64,000 bases of DNA from Orychophragmus violaceus (taxonomy: Eukaryota; Streptophyta; Magnoliopsida; Brassicales; Brassicaceae), in NCBI GenBank assembly GCA_030180135.1, contig CM058233.1:56502500-56566499 (forward strand). Direction: 5' to 3'. Under the pieces are notes generated by a model. That model made no database searches and was not told the DNA's origin. It was given only the letters and a program-made list of their open reading frames with translations. Each line of letters opens with the position of its first letter. The first letter of the stretch is position 1. Shown piece after piece: positions 9,568-19,727 of the stretch. The translations under genes were made by a program, and so were the position numbers.

Positions 9568-10857
9568 TCAAGGCGGCTTCAACATAGACTTTGAGTGTCT
9601 CTGTGAATATCTCTTCATCCAAGGAGGTGTATAGGCTTTCAGATCATGAGGTTTTCCAAGGAAAAAGTAAACAGAACCAGGGCGGGAGCAAAGCTTGGGT
9701 GGGATTCTGCGTTTTCCTGCATTCACAGCTGATGGATTAGGAGGTTTAAGTTTAGGATTTTTATACATGTGCTTTGGTGGACGCAAGAGATCAGGAGCTT
9801 TCTGCTTATGAGCAGCTGCAGGTACTGAAGATTTTAGAGAAAGTTCAAGAGGAACCGCCATCTTCTTCTCTCCAATTGGAACCTCTGGTTCTACCTCAAC
9901 ACTGAAGCTATGTCCATCAATGGTGCCTTTCTGCTTCCTATCCATCACTTTCATGCAGTTAGCCACTTCTAGCTCCTGTTTAGACAGTTTAGGAACCTTA
10001 GGATACGGCACGGAGGGCTTATAGACTCGTTTTGGGACTGTTGCGGGCTTCTGGTCTCGTCTGCGATCTGTGTCGATCGATGCAGTAGGTGTGTCGATCG
10101 ACACAAGGTGATTATGCTCAATATCGGGGTTGCAACGATCGATGCACGGGTTGTGTCGATCGATGCATGTCTCAGACAGACAATATTCATCCAGAAAATC
10201 CGAGATGATGCTCTCTTCTTCTCCCAGCAAGTCAATCCCATCTCTTATGGTCACAACATTGAAGTGCAGCTTCTGTTCAGCTTTCCCAACTTCATCTTGC
10301 CTTTGTATTGCTTCAGCTGTTTGTTGAACTCGGACATCTAGCTTCTCCACATGTGTGCTCAAAGATTCAAACTTTCCATTCAGATCTTCATGCAATGCAT
10401 CTATCTTTGAGTTGAAGTTTACAGATGTCCTAGTCTGATCCTCTAACAACTGCCCCATCATGGATTCTATCTTGCTCTTATAAGCATTAACATCAGGAGG
10501 TGTCTGATAAGAAGATGATCCATAGGTTCTCTGATAAGAATTACCTTGCTAATTACCAAACCTGTTTCCTTGGAATCCAAAGCCACTGATGCAGTTCAAA
10601 TCCTCTTCCTGCTTCTCCAATAACCGCTCCATCATGCTTATCAGCTTATCAGATTGTTTATTTTGAGGAGGAAAAGGCTGATATGATGGAGATTCATAAT
10701 CTCTGGTGAATGAATAGGAACCATAGCCTCTGCAGAATGAGTTATTCTGCTGATTTTCCAACATCCGTTCCATCATTCCCATCATCTTACGCGCTGTGTC
10801 GATCGATGCAGAGTAGTGTCGATCGATGCAAGCTCGAAGATTTGTCGATCGACACAC
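9568..10857 (-). pseudogene. Truncated gag of element B (no capsid core, no protease)
   Basis: Two frames remain, 10549-10857 and 9568-10461. The first keeps SGFGFQGNRFGN, equivalent to SGFQGNRFGY in element A gag. The second keeps the coiled-coil part (FNSKIDALHEDLNGKFES), then a linker made largely of CGATCG modules in coding (SIDTPTASIDT), then a proline/lysine-rich region and the C-terminal KAYTPPWMKRYSQR shared with A. The retrotransposon gag core and the protease are missing. It may be a non-functional leftover, or an RNA carrier whose protein is not needed for its mobility. Confidence 0.7.
10067..10168. repeat. CGATCG modules inside the gag remnant of B
   Basis: Four copies in two pairs lie inside the open frame and encode variants of SIDT and CIDRHNPCIDR on the - strand. 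The copies contain GTGTCGATCGATGCA and GTGTCGATCGACACA. Confidence 0.8.
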
Positions 10858-10879
10858 AGGACCGTGTCGATCGATGCAA
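10795..10879. repeat. Cluster of four CGATCG modules in the leader of B
   Basis: Four copies of TGTCGATCGATGCA or TGTCGATCGACACA lie within 85 bases, at the 5' end of the gag remnant. This is the densest cluster in the window outside the LTRs. Confidence 0.8.
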
Positions 10880-11004
10880 GGCGATTACAGGCGTACCTGA
10901 AACGCAAGAACATAAAAAGAAAAAAAAATATTAGTAACAAAAAATAAAAAACGAAAAACCTATTCTAAACCCTAAGTTCAAATCTATTGAAGACTCCTAA
11001 GAGT

Positions 11005-11021
11005 CTCCGGCAACGGCGCCA
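11005..11021 (-). other. Primer-binding site of element B (tRNA-Asp type)
   Basis: CTCCGGCAACGGCGCCA matches 16 of 17 bases of the 3' end of plant tRNA-Asp as I remember it (CCCCGGCAACGGCGCCA). It lies six bases from the LTR. Confidence 0.8.
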
Positions 11022-11027
11022 AAAACT

Positions 11028-12195
11028 TGATAGGTCTAGTTTTAATCTATACTAACTGCAAGTGCACAGTGATATAGATGTAGTACTTAGGGTATCGAAT
11101 CCACAGGGACTCTGGGCAACGATAGATTTAGAACGGAAAAGATTAAACTAGGAGAAAGCGAATATGATTAGAAACTAAAAAGCAAGCAGAAAGTAAATAA
11201 GTAGCGAGTTTGTGAGCAAGGAAGCGAAGCGTTAAGTCTAGGGAGTTCGCAGGAAATCAGGAACACAAGCAATCAATCAATCGGGATCTAATTAAGAATT
11301 GTTCTAGAACTCAAACACAGATATAGAATTAACCAACTGTCGTTGCGAGAATTCTCTAAGTCTAAGTGCAGCAATCCAAATTCCTTTGCAATTACTAATA
11401 GATTAAACCAGCTTTAATTCCAAGTTCGATATGTTCACAATCTAATTAAACCAAATTCCTTTGCGAGTAATTAAATTACTCATCTAGGTTCTTTCTAGCT
11501 AATTAACCAACTGTCGTTGTATCAATCAACCTAACATCATAAATCTGGATAGCTACTTCAGATTAAGCATTAAGAACAATCCTAGATGAAGAACTAACAG
11601 ATATGAATCCCTACAGATTTATTAACCTATAGTTCCATGAAATCCCTAATGAGAATCCCTAAACTTAACAGGTAAACTACTCAGACATGAACATTGAAAC
11701 AGAAAACATCATGAATAGAAAACCAAATATCATAAAATCAAATAAAGAACTGGGGTTCAAAATCCTCTCTCTTTCGAGATCAGGATCAGCCCCTAACTCT
11801 CTCTGAAAATAAAATAAGACTTAAGAAAAGCGTAGCCTAAACAATGGCTTAAAAACCCTAATATATTGGTCTAAAGTCGGATGGGGGTCTTTTTGCAAAT
11901 CTGGAAAGTTTCTGGGCAAAAACTGTAATTTCTGGATTTTTGTGCTCAGGAATCACCTTGCATCGACCGATGCACATACTGCATCGACCGATGCACATAC
12001 TGCATCGACCGATGCAGGGCGATTTCGCAGCCAGTGAACTCTGTGAAGTCTCTAAATAGTGCAGAATTGCTCCAAATGCTCCCAAAACGTCCAATTAGGC
12101 TCCAGATGTCCTTAAACCTGTAAAACACCTGAAAAGACTCCAAAACACATGGAAGACTCGATAACAAAGACATATACCATGGTTAAAATCCCTAA
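11028..12195 (-). repeat. 5' LTR of element B, with terminal arm deleted
   Basis: It is nearly identical to 7048-8209. It differs by an extra 21-base CATCGACCGATGCA unit (three copies at 11959-12016 against two) and by lacking the last ~16 bases, which form one arm of the terminal inverted repeat. The ACTAG duplication follows directly. Confidence 0.85.
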
Positions 12196-12200
12196 ACTAG
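12196..12200. repeat. Target-site duplication (right copy) of element B
   Basis: ACTAG here pairs with 7043-7047. CACTA transposase-like sequence resumes immediately to the right. Confidence 0.85.
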
Positions 12201-13087
12201 TCCCCGCACGCTAACCATGCATTTTAAACGTTGTTGACAGATATACTCGAAATACTGTTGAACTGTCCCTGTTATCAAGAGATTTCAATGGTGGGTTTTC
12301 TAAAATACAGATAGAATAAGCATAGCATTAGTGAAAACAACACATGCAAAGTATATATGAAAGATATAGGAGAGAAAACTGTACAACGAACTCGAGGAAA
12401 TATCTTTCTGCTTTATCTCGAGGCACATGTGACCAGCTATAGTATGGTTTATCGAATTTGTTTGTAATCTTTCGAACCAATTTTGATCCTCTGTCACGAG
12501 TAAACCTGAAATATGAAGCTTGATAAGTACAAGATTAACATCCTAACCATCAGAGACTCGAACTCATCAGACCATCATAACTCATAAGCAAACCAACAAT
12601 CAGATTCGTAAGCAAACTAGACGGTTTAAAAACACACCATTGCGAAACGCATAAGACAAGAACAAAAAACTCATACAGAGAATATGAACAGCTGAAGAAA
12701 CAATATATGAAAATAGTCATACCAAGTCGTGTTTCGCATCGCTGTGGGAGACAGTACGGTGGTAAACATTTCCCTGTCTGGCACCTGAAGCAGAGCATTC
12801 AGAGCGTGCAGTGTGTCCTCCTCGAGGTCCGGAAAAACTGGAAGAGATTCGTCGAGGAAGTTATGACCTTCATAAGATGGATGACTCTGAGCCTGAGATT
12901 GGTTAACTGGCGAAGGAAGAGTGTCCTCAACAAGATTCTGGTTGTTCTGGACTACTTCTGACACCGGCGAAGCCAACCTGTCGAGGAACCGAACAAAATC
13001 AGGATTCTCAGTTTGATCATAGACAATCGTTGAAAGCTCTTCTTCTCCTTTAAGCCAAGTAAAACCTAAGTTCATAACCAAGAACAA
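12201..13087 (-). pseudogene. TNPA-like CACTA protein, N-terminal part (other side of B)
   Basis: Exon-like blocks on the - strand match those of CACTA II. One at about 12410-12510 contains LVRKITNKFDKPYYSWSHV, where CACTA II reads LVRKIT..FYSWSHV. One at 12671-13087 ends in LLQVPDREMFTTVLSP, against LLSMPGREQWTTVLSP in CACTA II. Acidic and glutamine-rich linkers lie between. This is the DNA-binding side of the same gene whose C-terminus lies at 6106-7042. Confidence 0.65.
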
Positions 13088-13411
13088 ACTTCATAAACAT
13101 TGAATACAATGGAGAGATTGCTATACGAATCAATCCAAAAGCTAAACATTAAATACACAGTACAACAATTTTCATCTAATTAAACACAAATTTTCAATGC
13201 TTACCTGATTCTCGTCTTATGAAGAAGCATCTAAGAATCACAAAACATATCTATCCGCATCATTCCAAAACCTTTTTATTAATTCCTCACCATCTTTCCC
13301 AATAAATAAACACTGAAGACTCTGGAGGCTAGTAAAAAAAATTGCTAACTATTACTAGAGACAAACAACAAACAACTCATCAAAATATATGATTAATTAA
13401 GATCAACTTAC

Positions 13412-14004
13412 TTTATGTCCCGAATGGTAAACTGCAACTTTGGCCCTTCTCAATAGTCTTGGAGATTTCCAACATGGGTTACAACACCAAGTACATCTAT
13501 AAAGTGAAAATATCAATTAGACAACACATGCAAATAACATAATTTTATAATCTTAAACACAAAAGCAAATATTTGTTTTAAGTTACCTTTAGGATAAGAA
13601 TCATAAACCCTCCGATCTAATATATCCGTAATAGATGTGCAAACCATAACACGAACATCCGGAATACTATGGTAAGTCACACATAAATATGTCTCTGATG
13701 TGAAAACCATCTTGAAGTCGTGAGGAGTCAAAGAAATATATTATGGTGAAAAAACTACTTGAGGATTTGTAAGGTTATACCAACGACCCTCAAACCAAGT
13801 TGACCAACGAAATTTATCAACATTAGAGGCATGGACAGCTGCTTCTATCTTGATACCCTAAATCCAAAAAATGATTCGGTCAATAAAACATGCAAAAATA
13901 AAAAGATAACAAACGAAAATGGAAAGAGATATTACCTCTTCATCGACTAAAATCATTGACAATTTAGGATCTCCAACGGAAGAAACACACATCCATACAC
14001 GCAT
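13412..14004 (-). pseudogene. Captured RPA1-like (DUF223/OB-fold) gene fragment inside CACTA I
   Basis: Three exon-like blocks with good plant splice sites lie on the - strand. They are 13936-14004 (VWMCVSSVGDPKLSMILVDE), 13587-13857 (GIKIEAAVHASNVDKFRW, then FEGRWYNLTNPQVVF) and 13412-13496 (DVLGVVTHVGNLQD, then GPKLQFTIRD). This order is that of the DUF223/RPA70-like OB folds of plant nucleic-acid-binding proteins. The fragment has in-frame stops (after VVFSP and after NLQDY) and lacks a C-terminus. Retained introns mean it was taken up as DNA, not through RNA. It sits where an autonomous CACTA element would have TNPD. A Helitron RPA protein is an alternative source. Confidence 0.6.
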
Positions 14005-14339
14005 GAGGAAAAAAATTTAGATCCAAAAGAGATGGGACATTGATGATCTAAGAAACTCTTCAGATAATCTGAAGAGACATGATTGATTCTCGATGATGCT
14101 TCGCACAAAATCTAGAAAGCAAGTACTTTTTCCGGTAAACAGTAGAATATGAATCGTCTAGGACAAGAGTCTTTATAGTTTCTAAAAGTTATGAGTAAAA
14201 GGTCTAAAGACAAAAAAAGACAACCCTTGGTTTTGTTAATATGTTTGGGCCTTAACCGCTATTGATATTTTTTATTATCTTATTATTATTTGAACTCGAC
14301 CACTTATTTATTATCTTATATTATTATTACTAAATCAAA

Positions 14340-14741
14340 AATACTATATGATACGACTCATACCCGTTTACTTTGCGACACGAATAACGAGTCGCATATT
14401 AGTCATACAATATCGACTTTGTTACTACTATACACAGGGTTGAAAATTAGTCGCCCAAATAGTGATTCTTTTGCGACTTTTACACGACCCTTGACAGCAG
14501 ACGCATCGTAGTCGCCAAATTACCGACTACGATGCGTTTATTGCTTCCGGTCTCGACAATAGTCGTTAATCAGTAGTAAATCGGCGACTAAATTGGCGAC
14601 AATCATTTTTGGTCGTATATTAGCGACTAATAGACGACCATATATTTGTAATCGCAAATGTGTCTCCAAATAGTCGCAAAATATAACAACTACAAGTATA
14701 GTCGCAGGTTGCAGTCGCAAAAGCAGTGTTTTCTTGTAGTG
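14340..14741. repeat. Right subterminal repeats and TIR of CACTA I
   Basis: TAGTCGC/GCGACTA-type units occur repeatedly and the block ends in GTGTTTTCTTGTAGTG, the inverted copy of the left terminus. Confidence 0.85.
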
Positions 14742-14744
14742 TTA
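14742..14744. repeat. Target-site duplication (right copy) of CACTA I
   Basis: TTA here pairs with 5229-5231. Confidence 0.85.
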
Positions 14745-16215
14745 CGTGCAAAACAAAGAGGGATGGGTAATTTGGATTACCCAGTAAGTGTAGGCTCTAG
14801 GAATCCACAAATTAACTCGATCACCAACAAAAAAACAAAACATAAGAACAATGATAATATCCCCTCAAAAACATCACCCCAAACGAGGCACTCACATACC
14901 AAACAAGACACTTAATCTTCCTAGACTCCCTACTGATACTTGATAACTCTCTCGAAATTTGTGGTCCCTAGTTCTGCCGATGTCCAAAGTTAACACCTTG
15001 AACACCCCCATTGGCCCCATGATATCCTCGTACATCCTGTGGTATCACAAACATTGTTGCCTTTACCAAAATTTCCACAAGGGTCCGTCACGCCCCTGAC
15101 GAAGCTCACGTCACCACCATGTACTTCAGCCCACGTGCCATGCAAGCAAGGGTGATATCTACTACAATATCTACAAAAAACAATGATACACAAACACCAT
15201 TCATACAATCAAGCAACATTTTTGGTTTAGTGATAACCTAATGTTCAATGTGCTTTCAATCGCATTACCACAAGTCGACAACTAGATCTAACGTTCTATC
15301 TAGCTAAGTTGATACTATCAATGGAATTATGTCCTTCTATTTGTGAATGATTAAGTTAGAGTTCACGACCGGTCCTCACCTTAGACTTAGATCGGAGATA
15401 CGATGGTAATCTAACGAGAGAGAGAAGGGAACAGAATCACGGACTCGGATCTACAATCGGAGATCGGTTTAGATCAGATCAAGATAGATCCATGATCTAG
15501 AAATCTAACTTTAGAAACGGGAAGATCGGAGAAAACAACACTCAAACAAGTATAGAAGACGACGACTTGGGGTTTGAGATCGAAATTGGCTAGCGGCGGA
15601 CGAAGGCGGCAAACAACTGTTTTCCGGTGAACCTCGACGCATCGGTTTTATGACGACACCAGAGGGCGGTGGCTAATGGAAGCAGTCGGTGGTGGTGGTC
15701 GGTGGGTGGCGGTGCTCAGGCGGCAGAAGTCATCGGCGGTAGAGACGGTGGAAGTGGTCAGCAGATGGTGGCTTCGGCGTTTAGTGGTACGCTACTACGA
15801 TGGTCGGCGGCATCTGGCGATAGAGGTCGGCGGCGGTAGCGGATGACAGCACTCCGAATATGGTGATCGGCTGTGATGATATCCAGGAGCTCGCGGACGG
15901 TGGATCCGGTGGTCGTCGGCCATAGCAGATGGTGGCAACGGTCGGCAGCGGTAGGGACGGTAGCAGTCCGACGTTGGCAGACGGTGGCTACGGCGGTTGG
16001 TAGTTATCCGTTGGTCGTTGATCGTTAGAAGGTCGGCTGCTCTGTTTGTTCGAGAGCTCGATAGGGCTCCGCTTCTCTCTGCACTTCTGATTTCCAAGGG
16101 GGGTGTACCTCTTTTAGGGAGAGAGGGGTGGAGACCTAGGTTTTCTGTATTGGGTCACAGGTCTAAGGTCTACTTCACTCCCTTTTTCCCCTTGGGCCCT
16201 AAACGGGCCGTGACA
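14745..16215 (-). repeat. Left LTR of array C (outer part displaced by element A)
   Basis: It matches 21445-22687 and ends in GGGCCGTGACA. The first ~290 bases of the LTR are missing because element A is inserted there. They should lie left of the 5' LTR of A, outside the window. Confidence 0.8.
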
Positions 16216-16541
16216 ATTCTCCTCCACCGATCGGGAATTCGCCCCTGAATTCTTTCCATTTAGCTGCAACTCAGGTTCCCAAACCTCTCCCGGATTCCGT
16301 CTCTCTCCCATTGAACAAATACCATTTTGGTTCTCTTTCCATTGTACTCTAACTCATGGCGATCCACAATTCAACCAAGCATACTGATCACAGACATGTT
16401 ATGTTTAACATCCGACGGTGGCTCATGCAATATCAATTCCGGTTCATAAACAACTTTCCGCAAGATAGACACATGAAACACATTGTGAAAATTAGACAAC
16501 TCTTGTGGTAACTCGAACTTGTATGCCACTTATCTGACTCA

Positions 16542-17267
16542 CTATATTATCATAAATGGTTGTATATACATTGGCCTCAACGTTTTCAACTTGCGGTTCA
16601 TATCGTTCCCCCGTAATGTTCTCATCTTAAGATACACTGAATCGCCTACTACGAATTCTAAATGCTTGCGACACTGATCCGCAAAACTCTTCTGACGGTC
16701 GTGTGCTTCCTTTAGGATTTTCTTTAGCAATTCCAATTACTCTACCGTCACTTGGATCACTTCTGGCTCTAGATCACGTCTCTCCCCCACCTTGGTCCAG
16801 CATAAAGGGGTCATGCAAGGTCTACCATACAGAGCATCATATGGCGACATCTTTATACTTGAGTGGGAGCTATTGTTGTAGGACAACTCGACTAGCGGTA
16901 GATACTTCACCCACTTGCCTTCCCAATCCAGCACAACAGCTCTCAACTTATCCTCCAATGCATGAATGGTCCACTTAGTATGTGGTTGATATTCCGTACG
17001 GAGGTGCAATTTCGTCCCCGTTGCCTTCTGAAAGACTTGCCAAAAGAGTGAAGTGAACGTTGGATCTATATCGGACATGATACTAACAGGCTTCCCGTGC
17101 AACCTCACGATGAAATCCACGTACTTAGAGGCTAGAATATCGACTCCATCCGTTTTCTTTATCACCAAGAAATGTGCGGACTTGATGAATCGGTCCACGA
17201 TTACCCAAATCACGTCATTCTTCCTTGCCGTCCTTGGTAGCCTGGTAACCAAATCCATTGTTACCAT
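16542..17267 (-). pseudogene. Integrase core and C-terminal part, array C copy 1
   Basis: The frame contains DLVTRLPRTARKNDVIWVIVDR (quoted here only in part: IWVIVDRFIKSAHF), MSDIDPTFTS, and LVELSYNNSSHSSIKMSPYDALYGR, which are retroviral-type integrase core landmarks (the D,D(35)E region). A C-terminal block with GDSVYLKMRTLRG follows at 16542-16736. The usual SDRD reads SDID and the usual HPQTDGQ reads HTKWTI, so the enzyme is decayed. Integrase would insert the cDNA into chromatin. Confidence 0.75.
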
Positions 17268-17449
17268 ATCCTATTTCCATTCTGATAAGGCAATCCTTGC
17301 AGTAATCCAGTGGGAACTTTCCTTTAAGCTTTCACAACCTTTCACGTCTGACACAGTGAAACACAATAGCAAAGTCCTTCCTCATCCCGTCCCAATAATA
17401 GTAGATCCTGATACATCTTGTTGTTGTCCGGGTGAATCGAAAACTGTGA

Positions 17450-18102
17450 CTAATGAGCCTGAATAAAAACCTCATCTATCAGGTCCTTACTAATCGGCAC
17501 ACAAACTCGGTTCTTGAATAGAAAGGTGTCGTTGGTCGCAGAATGATACCCTACCACTTCCTTCTCGACCAACTCTCTCATGGCTCCATATTTCTGCTGG
17601 GCTTCTCTAATTTTCCATAACAGATCAGCTTGATCCAAAACTTCTAACCTAGTGACACCCTCTTTCACGGTGGTAGCACAAAAGCGCAAACTTGCTAGAG
17701 TCTCCGTTAACTCCTGCACTTCTTTATTTTCATACACAACGTTCCTTCTTTTGCTTAAGGCATTAGTCACCTTGTTAGCCTTCCCAAGGTGATACTCGAT
17801 CTCAAGATCGTAATCCGCCAATTCCATCCATCTGCGCTACCTCAGATTCAGTTCTCCTTGGGTGAAGATGTACTTCAAACTCTGATGTACGTGAATATCT
17901 GCACCTTCGCTCCGTAAAAATAAGCACGATATATCTTCAGCGCAAAGACCATTGTTGCTAACTCCAAATCATGGGTGGGGTAAATAACTTCAAGCTTCTT
18001 CAACTGCCTCAATGCATAGGCTATGACCTTCTCTTTCTGCATCAGCATACATCCAAACCCAACTTCTGAAGTGTCCGTATAGATTACAAACGGTATCCCC
18101 AA
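17450..18102 (-). pseudogene. RNase H and integrase zinc-region linker, array C copy 1
   Basis: 17875-18102 has IYTDTSEVGFGCMLMQ and YPTHDLELATMVFALKI, the RNase H landmarks of Ty3/gypsy pol. 17450-17827 begins with LADYDLEIEYHLGKANKVTNALS, which follows RNase H in this family, and goes on toward the integrase zinc region. Frame breaks separate the pieces. Confidence 0.75.
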
Positions 18103-18465
18103 CCGTGGTAATACTAACTCGGAGTTTGAGTCAACTATTCCTTTAGTAGCTCAAAACTATTAGAACACTTCTCCGACCACACAAACTTTACATCCTTTTA
18201 TGTCAAGGTTGTCCCTTCACGAACTGCCGGTAGTATCTTGCCAATCCCAGGAAACTATGAAATTTAGTTGCACTCGTAGGTAACAGCCAACTAGTGATGA
18301 TAGCAATCTTTTCCGTGTCCACTGCTACTCCGGCTTCCGAAATCACATGTCCTAAGAATCCAATCTTCTTATGCTAGAAACTGCACTTTCTAAGCTTGGC
18401 GAACAAATTTTGCTCCCTGGGCTTATCCAACACAATTCAAGGGTGCCACTCATGCTAATATTTAC

Positions 18466-19007
18466 TCATCGAGTAGACCAATATATCGTCGATGAACACG
18501 ATGACTCACTTATCCAAGTACTGCCAAAAACATCTTTCATCATCTTCATGAATGTTGCTGGCGCATTGGTCAAACTGAAAGACATTACCACGAACTCGTA
18601 GTGTAAATAACTGGTCTGGAATGCCTTCTTCTGAATATCTTCCTCTGCTATCGGAATCTGGTGATATCCAGAAGCAAGATCGATCTTGGAGAACCACGAG
18701 GCTCTCTGAATTTGGTCCAATAACTCATCGATCCTTGGAAACGGGTACTTGTTCTTGATAGTCACCTTTTCCAGGCCTCGGTAGTCGATACAGTCTGAAA
18801 CTTCCGTCCTTCTTGATAAACATGACATGTACTCCCCACGACGAACTGCTCGGTCGAATGAATCCTTTTTATCACATATTCCAGTTGCCTCTTCAACTCG
18901 GCCATCTCTTCTGGTTCTAAACGATAAGGTGTCTTTGATACGGACGCCCTCCCTGATTCCAGCTCTATCGTAAAAGCCTCATTCCTTGACGGTGGCGGTC
19001 CTTTCAA
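18466..19007 (-). pseudogene. Reverse transcriptase, array C copy 1
   Basis: Two overlapping frames hold the N-terminal RT part (ESGRASVSKTPYRLEPEEMA) and the core (DYRGLEKVTIKNKYPFPRID, WFSKIDLASGYHQIPI, FEFVVMSF-like segment). Several residues of the conserved gypsy RT are changed, and a frameshift separates the core from the YxDD-side region. Confidence 0.75.
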
Positions 19008-19244
19008 TGGCGTGAATACATCTTTTTACTCTACAACTACCATGATGGTATCCAATCTTGGAGCATAGAGATGCTTGCTAGGAACGCCTCATTCCCCTTG
19101 TTGATCAGCTCTTCTGCTTGCAACATGGATATGATTGAGATCCCCATCCGAGTTTTTATTCCTCTGAAAGCAATCATTCCCCTCTTCACGAGGAATCGTG
19201 ACGGTCGCTTTGGCGCAATCCATTACGGCTCGGTGTTGAGTCAA

Positions 19245-19600
19245 TCAATCCATTCCCAAGATGACTTCATAATGACCCAACTCCATCTTCATCAAGTTCT
19301 TGAGTAAGTCCACACCATCTAACGTTACTGGAACCTCCTTGTAGACTCCTAATAAGGTTGCTATCCTCTCTGATCCAGCGGTCTTGACTCTGGTGGCTTT
19401 TGCTATGAACTTGCCTCCGAAGGTCGAACAACTCGATAACTTTGGACTCACAAAGCTATGCATAGATCATGTGTCAAACAAGGTATGGGTGGTTAGTCCC
19501 CCAACCACAACCGATCCTACACGGTTTGCTAAGACTAATCCAAAAGACTTAGACAAAATGACTTCACAAGAATTCACTCAAGAAACATAAACACATACAT
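19245..19600 (-). pseudogene. Aspartic protease, array C copy 1
   Basis: The frame contains MHSFVSPKLSSCSTFGGKF and VPVTLDGVDLLKNL, followed by HYEVILGMD, the order seen in Ty3/gypsy retropepsins, where SHSFVS follows the catalytic DTGA. The DTG itself is not clear. Confidence 0.6.
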
Positions 19601-19727
19601 CAATCAGTTCGGCTCTTTCTTGATCTCCGATGACATAGACACGAGGTCCTCCTGCTTGCCTCGCTGTTGGAGGTGGTGGCGGTGACAAAGGAAACATTCC
19701 GACTGTTGCTCATGCTCCAGGATTCTT

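Larger units (their letters stand above)
7048..12195 (-). mobile_element. Athila-like non-autonomous LTR retrotransposon B, nested in CACTA I
   Basis: Two direct LTRs of about 1.16 kb enclose about 2.8 kb of internal DNA. There is a tRNA-Asp-type primer site next to the right LTR, a polypurine tract next to the left one, and an ACTAG duplication outside. By eye the LTRs differ by roughly a dozen substitutions and a few indels, so insertion is recent. The internal part has only remnants of gag and no protease or pol. It is shorter than A but shares the AYTPPWM tail, the hairpin block and the micro-repeats. Confidence 0.9.
5232..14741 (-). mobile_element. CACTA (En/Spm) DNA transposon I with nested retrotransposon
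   Basis: The ends are CACTACAAGAAAACAATG at 5232 and its near-exact inverted copy at 14741. About 32 bases match as TIRs with three mismatches, flanked by a TTA duplication. Arrays of the subterminal motif TAGTCGC/GCGACTA fill both ends. Inside, on the - strand, are a decayed TNPA-like gene split by element B and a captured OB-fold gene fragment. No TNPD transposase is present, so the element is non-autonomous. Without B (7048-12195 plus one ACTAG copy) it would be about 4.4 kb. Confidence 0.9.

Noticed and set aside
11005..11021. GGCAACGGCGCCA as part of a tRNA-Asp gene.
   Set aside because: Only the 3' terminal 17 bases match and there is no cloverleaf; it is a primer-binding site.
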